Assembly: GCF_016055185.1 (NCBI RefSeq)
Contig: NZ_JAECVR010000003.1
Span: 62,001 to 126,000, forward strand
Length of the DNA stretch: 64,000 nucleotides
Direction: 5' to 3'
Origin: Paenactinomyces guangxiensis
GTDB taxonomy: Bacteria; Bacillota; Bacilli; Thermoactinomycetales; Thermoactinomycetaceae
Positions 9,145-18,515 of this stretch are shown one piece after another. The first letter of the stretch is position 1. Each line of letters starts with the position of its first letter. Below the pieces are notes generated by a model. That model saw nothing but the letters and a program-made list of their open reading frames with translations. It did no database searches and was not told where the DNA came from. The position numbers were made by a program, and so were the translations under genes.

Positions 9145-9543
9145 TCAGTCATCTTGCATAAGCTCTGTAATGGTTCCTTGAATATCGACGTTTGCAGGTG
9201 TACAGATGAAGATATGGGGACCCAGCTTTTGAATGTTTCCTCCAAGAGCATAGACGGTACCGCTTAAAAAGTCAACGATCCTCATCCCCTGATCCCTGCG
9301 CACACGTTGCAGATTGACTACGACTGGGCGGTGACTTTTAAGGTTATCGGCGATTTCTTGTGCATCTTCATAAGCCCTTGGCTCATACAGAACCAGTCGA
9401 ATATTTTTTTGAGTATGCAATGACACGATATTACTTCTTCCTTTGGCCGGAGGAGTCGTGGTGTCAGTATCCAAATCATCTTCATACAGATCTTCTTCAT
9501 CACTCACACCAAAGAAACCCATGATTCGATTCATTAAAGTCAC
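9145..9543 (-). CDS. sepF: SepF, FtsZ-bundling cell-division protein
   Basis: A 132-residue protein. A short amphipathic N-terminus (membrane anchor) and an acidic linker precede the SepF core, which contains NLKSHRPVVVNLQRVRRDQ and RIVDFLSGTVYALGG. SepF lines the inner membrane at midcell and bundles FtsZ. The longest frame runs 30 codons further upstream into ylmE. I chose GTG at 9543 because AAGGAGG is 9 nt upstream; the ATG three codons later is too far from it. It overlaps no other gene after this correction. Confidence 0.94.
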   Translation of the reverse strand: MTLMNRIMGFFGVSDEEDLYEDDLDTDTTTPPAKGRSNIVSLHTQKNIRLVLYEPRAYEDAQEIADNLKSHRPVVVNLQRVRRDQGMRIVDFLSGTVYALGGNIQKLGPHIFICTPANVDIQGTITELMQDD

Positions 9544-9565
9544 TGGGAGTCGCCTCCTTATAAGG

Positions 9566-10264
9566 TTACCCTCCCCGCATTCCTCCTCCAACCAACACAG
9601 ATCCGAGGCGGACCCATGTAGCCCCTTCCTCAATGGCTACGTCAAAATCCCGGGACATACCCATTGACAAATGAGGGATGCGTAAACGGGGCTGGTTTAA
9701 CCGTTGGATTTTTTCTTGCAAACGCTTTAGCTCACGAAAAACAGGGCGTACTTCTTCCGGGTTATCCACAATAGGTGCCATCGTCATCAGCCCGATAATC
9801 TCAATAGAAGATAAATTCGCCACTTCCCGTGCAAACTCTTCTAATTCGCGAGGAGGAATTCCAAATTTTGTAACCTCACCTGAAACATTGACTTGAATAA
9901 AGCAGCGAAGGGGTTTATTTTTCTGCCGAATTCTGCGGTCAATTTCCTCGGCTAAGGAAAAACGGTCCAGCGAATGCAGATATGTAAACCGCCCCACCAC
10001 CTCTTTCACTTTGTTGCGTTGCAGGTGCCCGATAAAATGCCAGGTACCCCGATCACCCAGCGATTTCCATTTTGGCACAGCATCTTGGACCCGGCTTTCA
10101 CCGATATGGTCCAAACCCAAATCGAGTACACGGCTTGTCCGTTCCGAATCCACGTACTTCGTTACTGCCACCACATGAACCGTATTTGGATCTCGACCGA
10201 CTCGGTGACATGCTTTCTGTATCCGCTGTTGTATATGTTCCCACCGATTTGTAAGTTCGTCCAT
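9566..10264 (-). CDS. ylmE: YggS/YlmE family PLP-binding protein
   Basis: A 232-residue PLP-fold type III protein of the PLPBP/YggS family, involved in pyridoxal phosphate and amino-acid homeostasis. The PLP lysine is in VAVTKYV (about residue 36); HFIGHLQRNKVK and the late HLSMGMSRDFDVAIEEGATWVR segment are diagnostic. The ATG overlaps the ylmD stop by one base (TGATG); a TTG one codon earlier is the alternative. Same operon as sepF. Confidence 0.95.
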   Translation of the reverse strand: MDELTNRWEHIQQRIQKACHRVGRDPNTVHVVAVTKYVDSERTSRVLDLGLDHIGESRVQDAVPKWKSLGDRGTWHFIGHLQRNKVKEVVGRFTYLHSLDRFSLAEEIDRRIRQKNKPLRCFIQVNVSGEVTKFGIPPRELEEFAREVANLSSIEIIGLMTMAPIVDNPEEVRPVFRELKRLQEKIQRLNQPRLRIPHLSMGMSRDFDVAIEEGATWVRLGSVLVGGGMRGG

Positions 10265-11094
10265 CAAGATCCCCTTTCTCTTTTTCCGATCCAGGCAACC
10301 ATCCGCCCTGTCTTCCCACGATCGCGGCGATGTGAATAGAAGTAGTCTTTATCGCAGCTGGTACACCACTTCGTGAGCTGAATGTGCCCGGGTGACACTC
10401 CCTCACGTTTCAATAGTTCAGCGTTAGCCTGTCTTAAGTCCAACTGCCATTTGCCCGGAATATGGCTAACTGCGATTGTTTGCAAAGTGTCAGCTTCTGA
10501 AATGACCTGTTGAAGCGGTTCGATCACACGCTCGTCAACCTCATAACAGCAAGAGCCAATCGACGGGCCGATTGCCACCCGAATTTCCTCCCGTTTGGCT
10601 CCTAGCTGAAGCAGCTTTTGCACCATTTGAATGCCGATCCCCTGAACAGTTCCTTTCCAGCCGGCGTGTGCCACCCCGACAAAGTCAATATCCGGACTAT
10701 AAAAATATAAGGGTACACAGTCTGCATAATAAGAAGCGAGCAAAATATCCGGTTCTCCTGTAATCATCCCATCGGTCCCGGAAAAGGCCGATTCACGGGA
10801 GTCACACCCTTTTCCACGATCCGCAGCTGTTACCTGTTCCACATGTGTCCCGTGTACTTGTTCCCCACAGGTCCATGCGGTAAACGGTATTCCCAGCTGT
10901 TTAGCCAGGAGTTTCCGGTTTTCAATCACTTGCTCTGGACGATCCCCCACATGGAGTGCATAGTTGCGGCAATGAATATCTTCCCCGTTTCTTCTGGCGC
11001 TGAAACCCACAACGAGGTGCGGGAATTCCTTTTCCCACAAATCAAGGGAAAAATAGGGAATATTTAGCATATCGTGATATTTAAATGGTTCCAT
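10264..11094 (-). CDS. ylmD: Multicopper-oxidase-like purine phosphorylase/oxidase (YlmD, PgeF family)
   Basis: A 276-residue protein of the former laccase-domain family, now known to act on purine nucleosides and edit peptidoglycan precursors in some bacteria. Metal and active-site residues appear in EQVHGTHV, ADCVPL, AHAGWKG and GPSIGSCCYEV. The start was moved to the ATG at 11094, 7 nt after AGGAGG. It is translationally coupled to ylmE. Confidence 0.92.
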   Translation of the reverse strand: MEPFKYHDMLNIPYFSLDLWEKEFPHLVVGFSARRNGEDIHCRNYALHVGDRPEQVIENRKLLAKQLGIPFTAWTCGEQVHGTHVEQVTAADRGKGCDSRESAFSGTDGMITGEPDILLASYYADCVPLYFYSPDIDFVGVAHAGWKGTVQGIGIQMVQKLLQLGAKREEIRVAIGPSIGSCCYEVDERVIEPLQQVISEADTLQTIAVSHIPGKWQLDLRQANAELLKREGVSPGHIQLTKWCTSCDKDYFYSHRRDRGKTGRMVAWIGKRERGS

Positions 11095-11145
11095 ACACTC
11101 TCCTCCTCGTATCATATTACCATATCTTTGCTTATTGACAAAGTG

Positions 11146-11445
11146 TCAGATGCTGCTCTCTTCATGAGGGACGTTTAACCATGGACGATTTCCGTGACCA
11201 GCATCCGCTGCCCGCCCATCCAGACGAACAAGAATCACGTCTGAACCAATCTTTACAATTTGCTTCCACGGGATAATCCACTCCTGCCCTCCGGCCAGCC
11301 AGCCAAACAACCTGGTTTCTCCCGGTACCACAATCGCCTTGATCTCCCCTTGACGCAAATCAAGCTCCAAATCATAAATCTGCCCCAATTTCCGGCCATC
11401 TGATATATTTACCACATCTTTCGCTTGCAACTCTGAAATTTTCAT
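11146..11445 (-). CDS. ylmC: YlmC/YmxH family PRC-barrel sporulation protein
   Basis: A 99-residue protein made of one PRC-barrel: MKISELQAKDVVNISDG..LGQIYDLELDL, followed by the family pattern IVVPGETRLFGWLAGGQEW. It is conserved beside sigG/ylmD in spore formers; the function is unknown, possibly an RNA- or protein-binding adaptor. The start was set at ATG 11445 to match the family N-terminus; the ribosome-binding site (GCGGGGGAA) is weak. Confidence 0.88.
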   Translation of the reverse strand: MKISELQAKDVVNISDGRKLGQIYDLELDLRQGEIKAIVVPGETRLFGWLAGGQEWIIPWKQIVKIGSDVILVRLDGRAADAGHGNRPWLNVPHEESSI

Positions 11446-11562
11446 CGCCGTTTTCCCCCGCTTATCACCCATCTTTTATTTTTATGTATATGTCCGGCTT
11501 TAACAAAATGTACAAGAGACGAATATACCACCGTTCCGGATATTATGAGAAACTACCTATAC

Positions 11563-11600
11563 AAAAAAGCCGTAAATCCGACAGAACCCGAATTTACGGC
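11563..11600 (-). terminator. Terminator of the VWA lipoprotein gene
   Basis: On the minus strand GCCGTAAAT pairs with ATTTACGGC around a 16-nt loop and is followed by TTTTTTG. Confidence 0.9.
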
Positions 11601-11612
11601 TTAATTAAGATT

Positions 11613-12932
11613 TTATTCTTTAATTGCTTCTTCCGCTTTACGGAACGCCTCTTTTACTTTCTCCTCTTCTTTGTCCCAACGGTCTGAGAAGTAATTTGAG
11701 ATCAACTCTCTCCGCTTGTTCAGTTTATCGTTTAGAGTCCCATCATAACCTCCTACACCTTTTGCCAGCTGATTATTTTCCTCTAAAAACTCAGCGGCAG
11801 CGTCGAGGCGTTCGCTCTCCTTTTCCATTATATTGTAAACCTTGCCCGGGAGGCCCGGATTTTGGCTGAGGACAGATCTTAAGTAGTTATCATATCTCAT
11901 CTGCGTCTGAACCGAATTTAAAGCGTTGTTTGTCTGTCTGTTCAAGTTTTCCAACAATACACCCAAATCGGATAAGGCCTCCAAACCACTCTCCATCTCT
12001 GCGGAGGATTCAACCGCTTTAAATTCCCCTCCCCCTGCCTTTGCCACTTGTTCCAACACTTTTTTGCTCTCTTCATCGAGATCAAAACCGATAATGTTCA
12101 CAATCGCTTCAATATCCGATTCATGCAGGGCTCTCGCTTCTTGTTCCGGGTTTCCTCCGCAGGTTTCAAGTCCGTCACTTACAACATAAACTACTTTTTT
12201 CGCATCCGGGTCGCCTTGTTTCAGGTCTTCCCCCGCTTGTTTAATCGCCGCAGCCAGCGGTGTCCAGCCGACAGGTTGAAGTTGACTGACGGCACTGTCA
12301 AAAGAGGAGGGGTCATAAGGCTTCAGTGAATAAATTTCTTCTGTGCTGGCACAGGAGACCGCTTTATCTTTTTCTTTATTGCTTCCTTTATGGCCATAAA
12401 CCCTCAGCGATACCTTCGTATCTTCCGAAAGATTGGAAGCAAAATGTTTGACCGCAGTTTTGGCCTCATCCATTTTGGTATTGCCGTTCACTTTGCCCGC
12501 CATACTTCCGCTCGAATCTACCAGAATAGCAATATTGGTCTTTTGTTTCTTTTCTTTTGTACCATTGCCGCTTTTATTGCCATCTGAATCAGAACCTTTA
12601 ACGGGACCGAGCAGTTCCAATTCCGGATTAAATTGATCTAACTCTTTTACGATTGACATATAATCTTCAGCCAGTAAAGGAATCAGAGCCTCATATGCCT
12701 GGTCAGCCGTTAAATTATTCGGAAGCTTTGACAGTTCAGACTGCAACTTCTTAGAATCGTATTGATCTCCGGCATATTTGCCCGGACCGTCCCTCAGCAT
12801 CTCCTCCGCCGTTGTTCCTGCCTTTTTCTTTGGAGGAATCTCTTTATTCTTTTCTCCTGTCTGTAATGAACACGCCGCTGTGAAGTTCAATAATAAGACC
12901 GCCAGGAAAAAAAGAATGGATCTTTTAAACAA
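11613..12932 (-). CDS. VWA-domain lipoprotein (YwmD-like)
   Basis: A 439-residue exported protein. A signal peptide ends at Cys21 (FTAAC, a weak lipobox), followed by a charged linker. A von Willebrand factor A domain (about 133-320) has the MIDAS motif DSSGS, a downstream threonine (GWTPLA) and SDGLETCGG. The C-terminal third (about 320-439) is a charged helical region. It resembles Bacillus YwmC/YwmD proteins but is nearly twice as long. It sits between sigG and ylmC, where B. subtilis has only a small gene, and may act on the spore or cell surface. Sigma-G control is possible from position but no promoter was identified. Confidence 0.8.
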   Translation of the reverse strand: MFKRSILFFLAVLLLNFTAACSLQTGEKNKEIPPKKKAGTTAEEMLRDGPGKYAGDQYDSKKLQSELSKLPNNLTADQAYEALIPLLAEDYMSIVKELDQFNPELELLGPVKGSDSDGNKSGNGTKEKKQKTNIAILVDSSGSMAGKVNGNTKMDEAKTAVKHFASNLSEDTKVSLRVYGHKGSNKEKDKAVSCASTEEIYSLKPYDPSSFDSAVSQLQPVGWTPLAAAIKQAGEDLKQGDPDAKKVVYVVSDGLETCGGNPEQEARALHESDIEAIVNIIGFDLDEESKKVLEQVAKAGGGEFKAVESSAEMESGLEALSDLGVLLENLNRQTNNALNSVQTQMRYDNYLRSVLSQNPGLPGKVYNIMEKESERLDAAAEFLEENNQLAKGVGGYDGTLNDKLNKRRELISNYFSDRWDKEEEKVKEAFRKAEEAIKE

Positions 12933-13145
12933 CCTTCTCCCACCTGTTCTGTCTCATGATATGCAGTAGCATGAATGGAAACCGTGTTTTACAGGATTCC
13001 TTTATGCATAAAGCAAATCCAATATATAAACAATTCCAGTAAAAAATAATATCATAAATCATTTTATTTAAATAAACATGTTTTTGAAGATATTTTAACC
13101 ATTTTGTAAACTTTTTAATTTTAACCTTTTTGCTTGCGTTATCAA

Positions 13146-13187
13146 AAATAAAAAACCCAACTACCTTCACCACAGGTTATTGGGTTC
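13146..13187 (-). terminator. Terminator of sigG
   Basis: Minus strand: AACCCAATAACC pairs with GGTAGTTGGGTT, followed by TTTTTTATTTTTG. It separates sigG from the lipoprotein gene. Confidence 0.85.
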
Positions 13188-13199
13188 AATTATTGCATT

Positions 13200-13976
13200 C
13201 TAATTAATAAATTTATTCATCTGGTTAATAGCTGCTTTTTCCAGGCGGGAAACTTGCGCCTGTGAAATTCCGATTTCATCTGCCACTTCCATTTGCGTCT
13301 TTCCTTCAAAAAAGCGCATGGATAAGATCATTTTTTCCCGGTCATTGAGTCTTCCCAGAGCCTCTTTTAAAGCGATTTCTTCGACCCACTGCACATCTTT
13401 CGTCTTATCATCGCTCAGTTGATCCATGACGAAAATCGGGTCGCCTCCATCCTGATAAACCGGCTCAAACAGCGAGACAGGATCCTGGATCGCATCCAGA
13501 GCAAATACAACATCCTCTTTAGGTACATTTAGCACCTCAGATATTTCATGAATTGTAGGTTCACGGGAATGCCGGTTCGTTAATGTATCTCTTACTTGCA
13601 GAGCTTTGTAAGCGATATCCCGGAGCGAGCGGGATACCCGGATTGGATTATTATCCCTCAAGTATCGCCGAATCTCCCCGATAATCATGGGAACTGCATA
13701 AGTGGAAAACTTAACATTTTGCCCCAGATCGAAGTTGTCAATGGCTTTCATCAACCCGATGCAACCGACTTGAAATAAATCATCCACACATTCCCCGCGA
13801 TTATTAAAGCGCTGGATTACACTCAAGACCAGCCGCAGATTTCCGTTGACCAACTTTTCACGGGCAGAACGGTCTCCTTCCTGTAGTTCTTTAAACAGTA
13901 CACGCATTTCCTGGTTTTTGAGTACAGGGAGCTTTGATGTATCTACGCCGCAAATTTCCACTTTGTTCCGCGCCAT
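13200..13976 (-). CDS. sigG: RNA polymerase sigma-G (forespore)
   Basis: A 258-residue sigma-70 family factor. The N-terminal MARNKVEICGVDTSKLPVL is the sigma-G signature. Region 2 (DDLFQVGCIGLMKAIDNFD), region 3, and region 4 with a helix-turn-helix (KTQMEVADEIGISQAQVSRL) are intact. It directs late forespore transcription. It follows sigE, as in B. subtilis, and its translation start lies under a long hairpin (separate entry). The start ATG has GAGGAGGGG upstream. Confidence 0.98.
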   Translation of the reverse strand: MARNKVEICGVDTSKLPVLKNQEMRVLFKELQEGDRSAREKLVNGNLRLVLSVIQRFNNRGECVDDLFQVGCIGLMKAIDNFDLGQNVKFSTYAVPMIIGEIRRYLRDNNPIRVSRSLRDIAYKALQVRDTLTNRHSREPTIHEISEVLNVPKEDVVFALDAIQDPVSLFEPVYQDGGDPIFVMDQLSDDKTKDVQWVEEIALKEALGRLNDREKMILSMRFFEGKTQMEVADEIGISQAQVSRLEKAAINQMNKFIN

Positions 13977-13977
13977 G

Positions 13978-14030
13978 AATTCCCCTCCTCAGGATGGATT
14001 CATGTTAAGTATCTCCTGAGTTGGGAAATT
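13978..14030 (-). promoter_or_regulatory. RBS-sequestering hairpin and probable forespore promoter of sigG
   Basis: In the sigE-sigG message, AATTTCCC (14030-14023) pairs with GGGGAATT (13985-13978, one G-U). After a 2x2 internal loop, CTCAGGA (14020-14014) pairs with TCCTGAG (13994-13988). Together they bury the whole sigG ribosome-binding site (13989-13981). GGAGATACTT (14016-14007) inside the 5' arm fits the GGnnAnAnT -10 element of sigma-F/sigma-G promoters; a transcript from it would lack the 5' arm and so be translatable. Confidence 0.72.
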
Positions 14031-14046
14031 TATAATGGGCAAGAAA

Positions 14047-14769
14047 TTAAACCATTTTATTGAATTCTTTACGCAATCTCTTAATAATTCTTTTTTCTAA
14101 GCGTGAAATATAAGATTGAGAAATACCGAGAAGATCTGCGACATCTTTTTGGGTTTTCTCTTCTCCCCCATCCAAGCCAAACCGGAGAACCATAATTTTG
14201 CGCTCTCTATCAGACAGATTTGATAGGGCCATTCGCAAAATCTTCTTGTCTACTTCGTCTTCAATATCCCGGTAGATGGTATCATTTTCTGTCCCCATTA
14301 CATCTGAAAGCAGAAGTTCATTTCCATCCCAATCCGTATTAAGTGGTTCATCAAAAGAGACTTCGGAACGTATCTTGTTATTACGGCGCAAGAACATCAG
14401 AATTTCATTTTCGATACAGCGGGAAGCATAGGTGGCCAGTTTGATTTTTTTGGTAGGATCAAACGTATTGACAGCTTTAATAAGTCCAATGGTTCCAATG
14501 GAAACAAGATCTTCGATGTTGATTCCCGTATTCTCAAACTTACGTGCAATGTATACGACAAGCCGTAAGTTTCGCTCGATTAACATTGCCCGAACCGCGG
14601 TATCCCCACTCGGCAAGCGTTCGAGCAAGTGTTCTTCTTCTTCGCGCGAAAGTGGGGGCGGCAATGCCTCACTTCCGCCGATGTAGTACATTTCCTCGCC
14701 TTTTAAGCCGATCTGGATCAGAATTCGATACCAAAATAGCTGGATGAGCAACTTCCACTTGACGATCAT
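14047..14769 (-). CDS. sigE: Pro-sigma-E (mother-cell sigma factor)
   Basis: A 240-residue sigma factor made as an inactive precursor. The first 28 residues form an amphipathic/hydrophobic pro-sequence ending EEMY; cleavage by SpoIIGA should leave [13 protein letters not shown] as the mature N-terminus, as in B. subtilis. Region 2 ([18 protein letters not shown]) and region 4 ([19 protein letters not shown]) are intact. It lies 36 nt after spoIIGA. The start ATG has GAGGGGG 7-8 nt upstream. Confidence 0.98.
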   Translation of the reverse strand: MIVKWKLLIQLFWYRILIQIGLKGEEMYYIGGSEALPPPLSREEEEHLLERLPSGDTAVRAMLIERNLRLVVYIARKFENTGINIEDLVSIGTIGLIKAVNTFDPTKKIKLATYASRCIENEILMFLRRNNKIRSEVSFDEPLNTDWDGNELLLSDVMGTENDTIYRDIEDEVDKKILRMALSNLSDRERKIMVLRFGLDGGEEKTQKDVADLLGISQSYISRLEKRIIKRLRKEFNKMV

Positions 14770-14805
14770 AAATTCGCCCCCTCATCAGTTTTCGGTTTTT
14801 TCCGT

Positions 14806-15711
14806 TCATACAGACAAGCAGGAGGGATGAATAATCGCTTGGTAAGTCCCGTCGGATGAGAGACGTCCGACATCTATACCTATGAGAACTTTCCCAACAT
14901 TATTCCACTGATTTTCTTTTAAAATTTTAACCTGGTCCGGTTTTAAAGCGATCATCATTTCCCCTTTATTTCCCGCGACCCGGTAAGGGATGACCCTCAC
15001 TTTTGTCATCCATTCCGGCGGCAACATGAGCCAGCCTTTCTCCCAGTCTTTCTCCTGAACCATTTGCTTCAGTTGAAGAGGCAATCTGCTTTCCAGCTGC
15101 TCCAGTTCAACCATCATGACAGGAGTGCGGGTGACGGGATCACGCAACTGGTTACCCGTATCAATGAGACCTGTACACTCAACTTCTTTTCCGCCTATCG
15201 ACAATTTAATTTGTGTAAGATATTGGTTTACGGTTTGCCTTTCTTCTAAAGAGCGGAGCGAGTATTTGGTATAACCCCAGACCAGGGGAAAACCACAGAT
15301 GATCAACAATAAAGAAACGGGAGAGCCCCAGCCGTTCGCAGACTGGGTTAAAAAAATTCCCCCGGCCACCTGGCTGTCCCCTGTAAACACATAGTGCAAA
15401 GCGATCAACGCTCCTCCGGCAATAAAGCAAACAAGATAGAAAACCCCCAAGTTTCTGAGGTAGGAGGTTGGATGGCGGAACCCGTAAGCAATCCATACCA
15501 TGACCATAGACACCAAAATCTTTATCGGGAAAAAGAAAGCCAGAGCAAACTGGGGCCACAGCTGCAGCATTGAATACATTCCGCCCACAGCGGCTGCCGA
15601 CAGAAGGCGCCACATGCTCGTTTTCTGTTTGCGAATCCCTGATGTCAGCCATAGCAGCAAAAAATCTATGTATCCATTGAGGAGGAATATCAAATCCGCA
15701 TAGACAACCAA
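14806..15711 (-). CDS. spoIIGA: SpoIIGA, membrane aspartic protease that activates sigma-E
   Basis: A 301-residue protein. The N-terminal half has about five hydrophobic segments. The C-terminal half carries the aspartic-protease motif GLIDTGNQLRDP. It sits in the sporulation septum and cleaves pro-sigma-E. The start was moved to TTG at 15711: GAGGAGGG lies 8 nt upstream, and VVYADLIFLLN matches the family N-terminus (the first TTG overlaps the ribosome-binding site itself). First gene of the spoIIG operon. Confidence 0.94.
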   Translation of the reverse strand: MVVYADLIFLLNGYIDFLLLWLTSGIRKQKTSMWRLLSAAAVGGMYSMLQLWPQFALAFFFPIKILVSMVMVWIAYGFRHPTSYLRNLGVFYLVCFIAGGALIALHYVFTGDSQVAGGIFLTQSANGWGSPVSLLLIICGFPLVWGYTKYSLRSLEERQTVNQYLTQIKLSIGGKEVECTGLIDTGNQLRDPVTRTPVMMVELEQLESRLPLQLKQMVQEKDWEKGWLMLPPEWMTKVRVIPYRVAGNKGEMMIALKPDQVKILKENQWNNVGKVLIGIDVGRLSSDGTYQAIIHPSCLSV

Positions 15712-15743
15712 TCGAGAGTCCCTCCTCAAACTGAAGTGAGATT

Positions 15744-15811
15744 AGTATATATTAATCTTTATTTCAAAGTCTGTCTAAACTTGCCAGTTGCGAATGACTT
15801 TTTTCGTCGAA
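15744..15811 (-). promoter_or_regulatory. spoIIG promoter with 22-bp spacer and Spo0A boxes
   Basis: TATACT (15749-15744) and TAGACA (15777-15772) are separated by exactly 22 bp, the abnormal spacing known for the Spo0A-activated spoIIG promoter of B. subtilis. Upstream lie 0A-like boxes: TTCGACG (15811-15805, 6 of 7 to TTCGACA) and the weaker TTCGCAA (15794-15788). Confidence 0.75.
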
Positions 15812-15816
15812 CCATA

Positions 15817-15847
15817 AAAAAGATGCCCCTGTTGGGAGCATCTTTTT
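15817..15847 (-). terminator. Terminator of ftsA-ftsZ
   Basis: Minus strand: AAGATGCTCCC pairs with GGGGCATCTT and is followed by TTTTT. It lies just before the Spo0A boxes of spoIIG. Confidence 0.85.
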
Positions 15848-15875
15848 ACCTTTGCCGGTGACTGCACAGTCCGTT

Positions 15876-17033
15876 CTATTTATTTTTGCCGAATTTATTG
15901 CGCAGGAAGGTAGGGACTTCCAGGTGATCATAATTAGAACTGTCCGTTTTTGATTCATCTCTCTGGTTACGGCCATTAAAGGGAGTAAACAACTGCTCAC
16001 GATCTTTATAGCCGGAATCATTTCCAAATATGGGCTTGCTGCTTTTACCAGCCTGTGTTGCTGCTTTTTCCTGCTGTTTATGATCAAAGCCCGTGGCAAT
16101 AACCGTAACTTGAATCTCATCTTTCAGATCTTCATTGATAACTGCCCCGAAAATCATGTTGACTTCCGGATCGGAGGCGGAAGCAACAATATCGGCTGCT
16201 TCGTGCACCTCGTACAGACTGAGGTTGGTCCCCCCCGTAATGTTCATCAAAACACCGCGGGCACCATTGATGGAGGTTTCCAGCAGGGGGCTGCAAATAG
16301 CTTTTTTCGCCGCTTCGGCCGCCCGGGATTCACCAGTGGCTGTACCGATTCCCATTAAGGCAGAACCCCGCTCAGTCATAATCGTTCTCACATCGGCAAA
16401 ATCGAGGTTAATAAGACCCGGTACGGCAATCAAATCCGAAATACCCTGTACACCCTGGCGCAGTACATTATCTGCTTCGCGGAAAGCCTCTAGCATCGGT
16501 GTATTTTTTTCCACAATTTCCAACAGGCGATCGTTGGGAATCACAATTAATGTGTCCACACTCTCTTTTAAGGCGGCTACTCCCTGTTCTGCCTGGTTGG
16601 ATCTTTTTCTTCCTTCAAAGGTAAACGGCTTGGTCACAACTCCTACCGTCAGGGCACCCAGATCGCGGGCAATCTGAGCAATCTCCGGGGCAGCTCCTGT
16701 CCCGGTCCCTCCGCCCATTCCGGCGGTCACAAATACCATATCGGCACCTTTTAACACGTTTTCAATCTGTTCCTGGCTTTCTTCCGCCGCTTTTTTACCA
16801 ATCTCAGGTTTTGCCCCGGCTCCTAAGCCACGGGTCAGTTTTTCACCGATTTGCAGACGGACAGGTGCCTTGGAACGATTCAAAGCCTGGGCGTCCGTAT
16901 TGACGGCAATAAACTCCACTCCTTGAACTCCGGCTTCTATCATCCGGTTCACGGCATTGCTACCGCCGCCCCCAATACCGATTACTTTAATCTGGGCAAT
17001 TTGTTCAATATCGTCCAAGTCAAAATTCAACAT
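15876..17033 (-). CDS. ftsZ: Cell-division tubulin FtsZ
   Basis: A 385-residue tubulin-like GTPase that polymerises into the Z ring. The tubulin signature GGGTGTG is at 107-113. The T7 synergy loop ([11 protein letters not shown]) and a variable linker follow. The C-terminal peptide [10 protein letters not shown], which binds FtsA, SepF and other partners, ends the protein. It follows ftsA at 50 nt. All key residues are present. Confidence 0.99.
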   Translation of the reverse strand: MLNFDLDDIEQIAQIKVIGIGGGGSNAVNRMIEAGVQGVEFIAVNTDAQALNRSKAPVRLQIGEKLTRGLGAGAKPEIGKKAAEESQEQIENVLKGADMVFVTAGMGGGTGTGAAPEIAQIARDLGALTVGVVTKPFTFEGRKRSNQAEQGVAALKESVDTLIVIPNDRLLEIVEKNTPMLEAFREADNVLRQGVQGISDLIAVPGLINLDFADVRTIMTERGSALMGIGTATGESRAAEAAKKAICSPLLETSINGARGVLMNITGGTNLSLYEVHEAADIVASASDPEVNMIFGAVINEDLKDEIQVTVIATGFDHKQQEKAATQAGKSSKPIFGNDSGYKDREQLFTPFNGRNQRDESKTDSSNYDHLEVPTFLRNKFGKNK

Positions 17034-17083
17034 AACTAAGTCCCTCCATTAACTCATTGAACATAGATAATGCTTGCCGCACC

Positions 17084-18322
17084 CTAGATAAATTCGCTTA
17101 ACCAACTCTTCACACGTTCAAATGTGGAAGGGCCTCGCTGGTTTTTTTGACGGGGTGCGTGTGCTGATCTGGGTTCAGCAATTTGAGGAATGCCGCGTTT
17201 TTGAAGATATTGAATCATCCCAACGCCACCGGTATAGGAGGGCTCTTTCATCCCTATATTCTTCGGTGTCGCAATCCGAACGGCAGTACCCAGTTGTTTT
17301 TGAGCTACGTCAATAATTTTTGATGTTGCCATCACACCGCCCGTCAAGACATATCCCCCGGCAGGTTCATCAGAAAATCCCATTGCTTTCACTTGCTGTC
17401 GAATCAAATGAAACATCTCTTCGACACGCGGTTCAATAATTTGTGCCAATTCAAGCTGAGAGACTGTTCTCTCCCGGCTTGTCCCAATCGTTTGCACTTG
17501 AAAGGTTTCTTTCAAAGAAGCATGTTCGCTACTGGCAATTCCATGTTTGCACTTAATCTTCTCAGCGGCTTCGGTATGAGTTCGTAAACCGATAGCAATA
17601 TCGTTGGTGATGTACTCACCGCCAATGGGGATGACCGATGTTCCAACAAGATGACCCTGTTGGAAAACTGTCAGCGTAGTAGTGCCTCCTCCAAGATCGG
17701 CCATGACGACTCCGAGATTTTTTTCGTCGGCTGACAGGCATAGTTCGCTGACAGCCAGAGGTAAGAACAGCATTCCTGCAATGCTCAAGCCTGCTTTTTC
17801 AACACAGCGCAACAAGTTGTGGATGATCGTTTTGGTTCCGGTCACAATAATAGCATCAACTTCGAGCCGAACCCCAATCATTCCGTTTGGATCGCGGATA
17901 TCATCTAAACCGTCAACGATAAATTGCTTGGGGACAACTTCTATAATGGCACGTTCCGGTGGCAAGGCAATAACTCGAGCAGCTTGCAATACGCGGTCAA
18001 TATCATGAAAGCTAATCTCTCTGTCTTCACTGGATACCGCCACTACTCCGTGACTTGATTGCAAAGACACATGATTTCCCGATACTCCCACGTAAACCTC
18101 TGAAATCTCTATACCAACCATCCGCTCAGCATGATCTACTGCTTTGCGGATAGATTGCACCGCCTGGTCGATATTGATGATGGCTCCCTTCTTCATCCCC
18201 TTGGATTCTGCTGTTCCGACACCTACAATGTGTGTAGTTCCTTCCGAGTTGTATTCTGCAACGATAACGCGTACTTGTGAAGATCCAATGTCTAAACAAA
18301 TGATGAAATCTTCAGTGCTCAA
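17084..18322 (-). CDS. ftsA: Cell-division actin homolog FtsA
   Basis: A 412-residue actin-fold ATPase. Phosphate-binding loops are visible: CLDIGSSQVR near the N-terminus and ADLGGGTTTLTVF mid-protein. A C-terminal amphipathic helix (FERVKSWLSEFI) tethers FtsZ to the membrane. The open frame extends 29 codons upstream, but the start is best placed at TTG 18322, with AGGAGG 9 nt upstream. Confidence 0.97.
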   Translation of the reverse strand: MSTEDFIICLDIGSSQVRVIVAEYNSEGTTHIVGVGTAESKGMKKGAIINIDQAVQSIRKAVDHAERMVGIEISEVYVGVSGNHVSLQSSHGVVAVSSEDREISFHDIDRVLQAARVIALPPERAIIEVVPKQFIVDGLDDIRDPNGMIGVRLEVDAIIVTGTKTIIHNLLRCVEKAGLSIAGMLFLPLAVSELCLSADEKNLGVVMADLGGGTTTLTVFQQGHLVGTSVIPIGGEYITNDIAIGLRTHTEAAEKIKCKHGIASSEHASLKETFQVQTIGTSRERTVSQLELAQIIEPRVEEMFHLIRQQVKAMGFSDEPAGGYVLTGGVMATSKIIDVAQKQLGTAVRIATPKNIGMKEPSYTGGVGMIQYLQKRGIPQIAEPRSAHAPRQKNQRGPSTFERVKSWLSEFI

Positions 18323-18515
18323 TCTTGGGCACCTCCTTGCCCGAGAGTCGATTTCATGATGAAAAGTGGCTGTTCTTTTTTTACCAGATAGGGATAGGGA
18401 GGAAATCACTTACAAACCATATTCAACAATGGGTAAGTGTTACCCTTTTTAGCTCCCAACTTTTCTATACCACTGATTTGTATATTTTTACATTATTAAC
18501 AAGATTCACCATAAA

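Noticed and set aside
12925..13173. 82-residue minus-strand frame between sigG and the VWA lipoprotein
   Set aside because: It begins inside the sigG terminator region, is very AT-rich in composition, and has no supporting start site.
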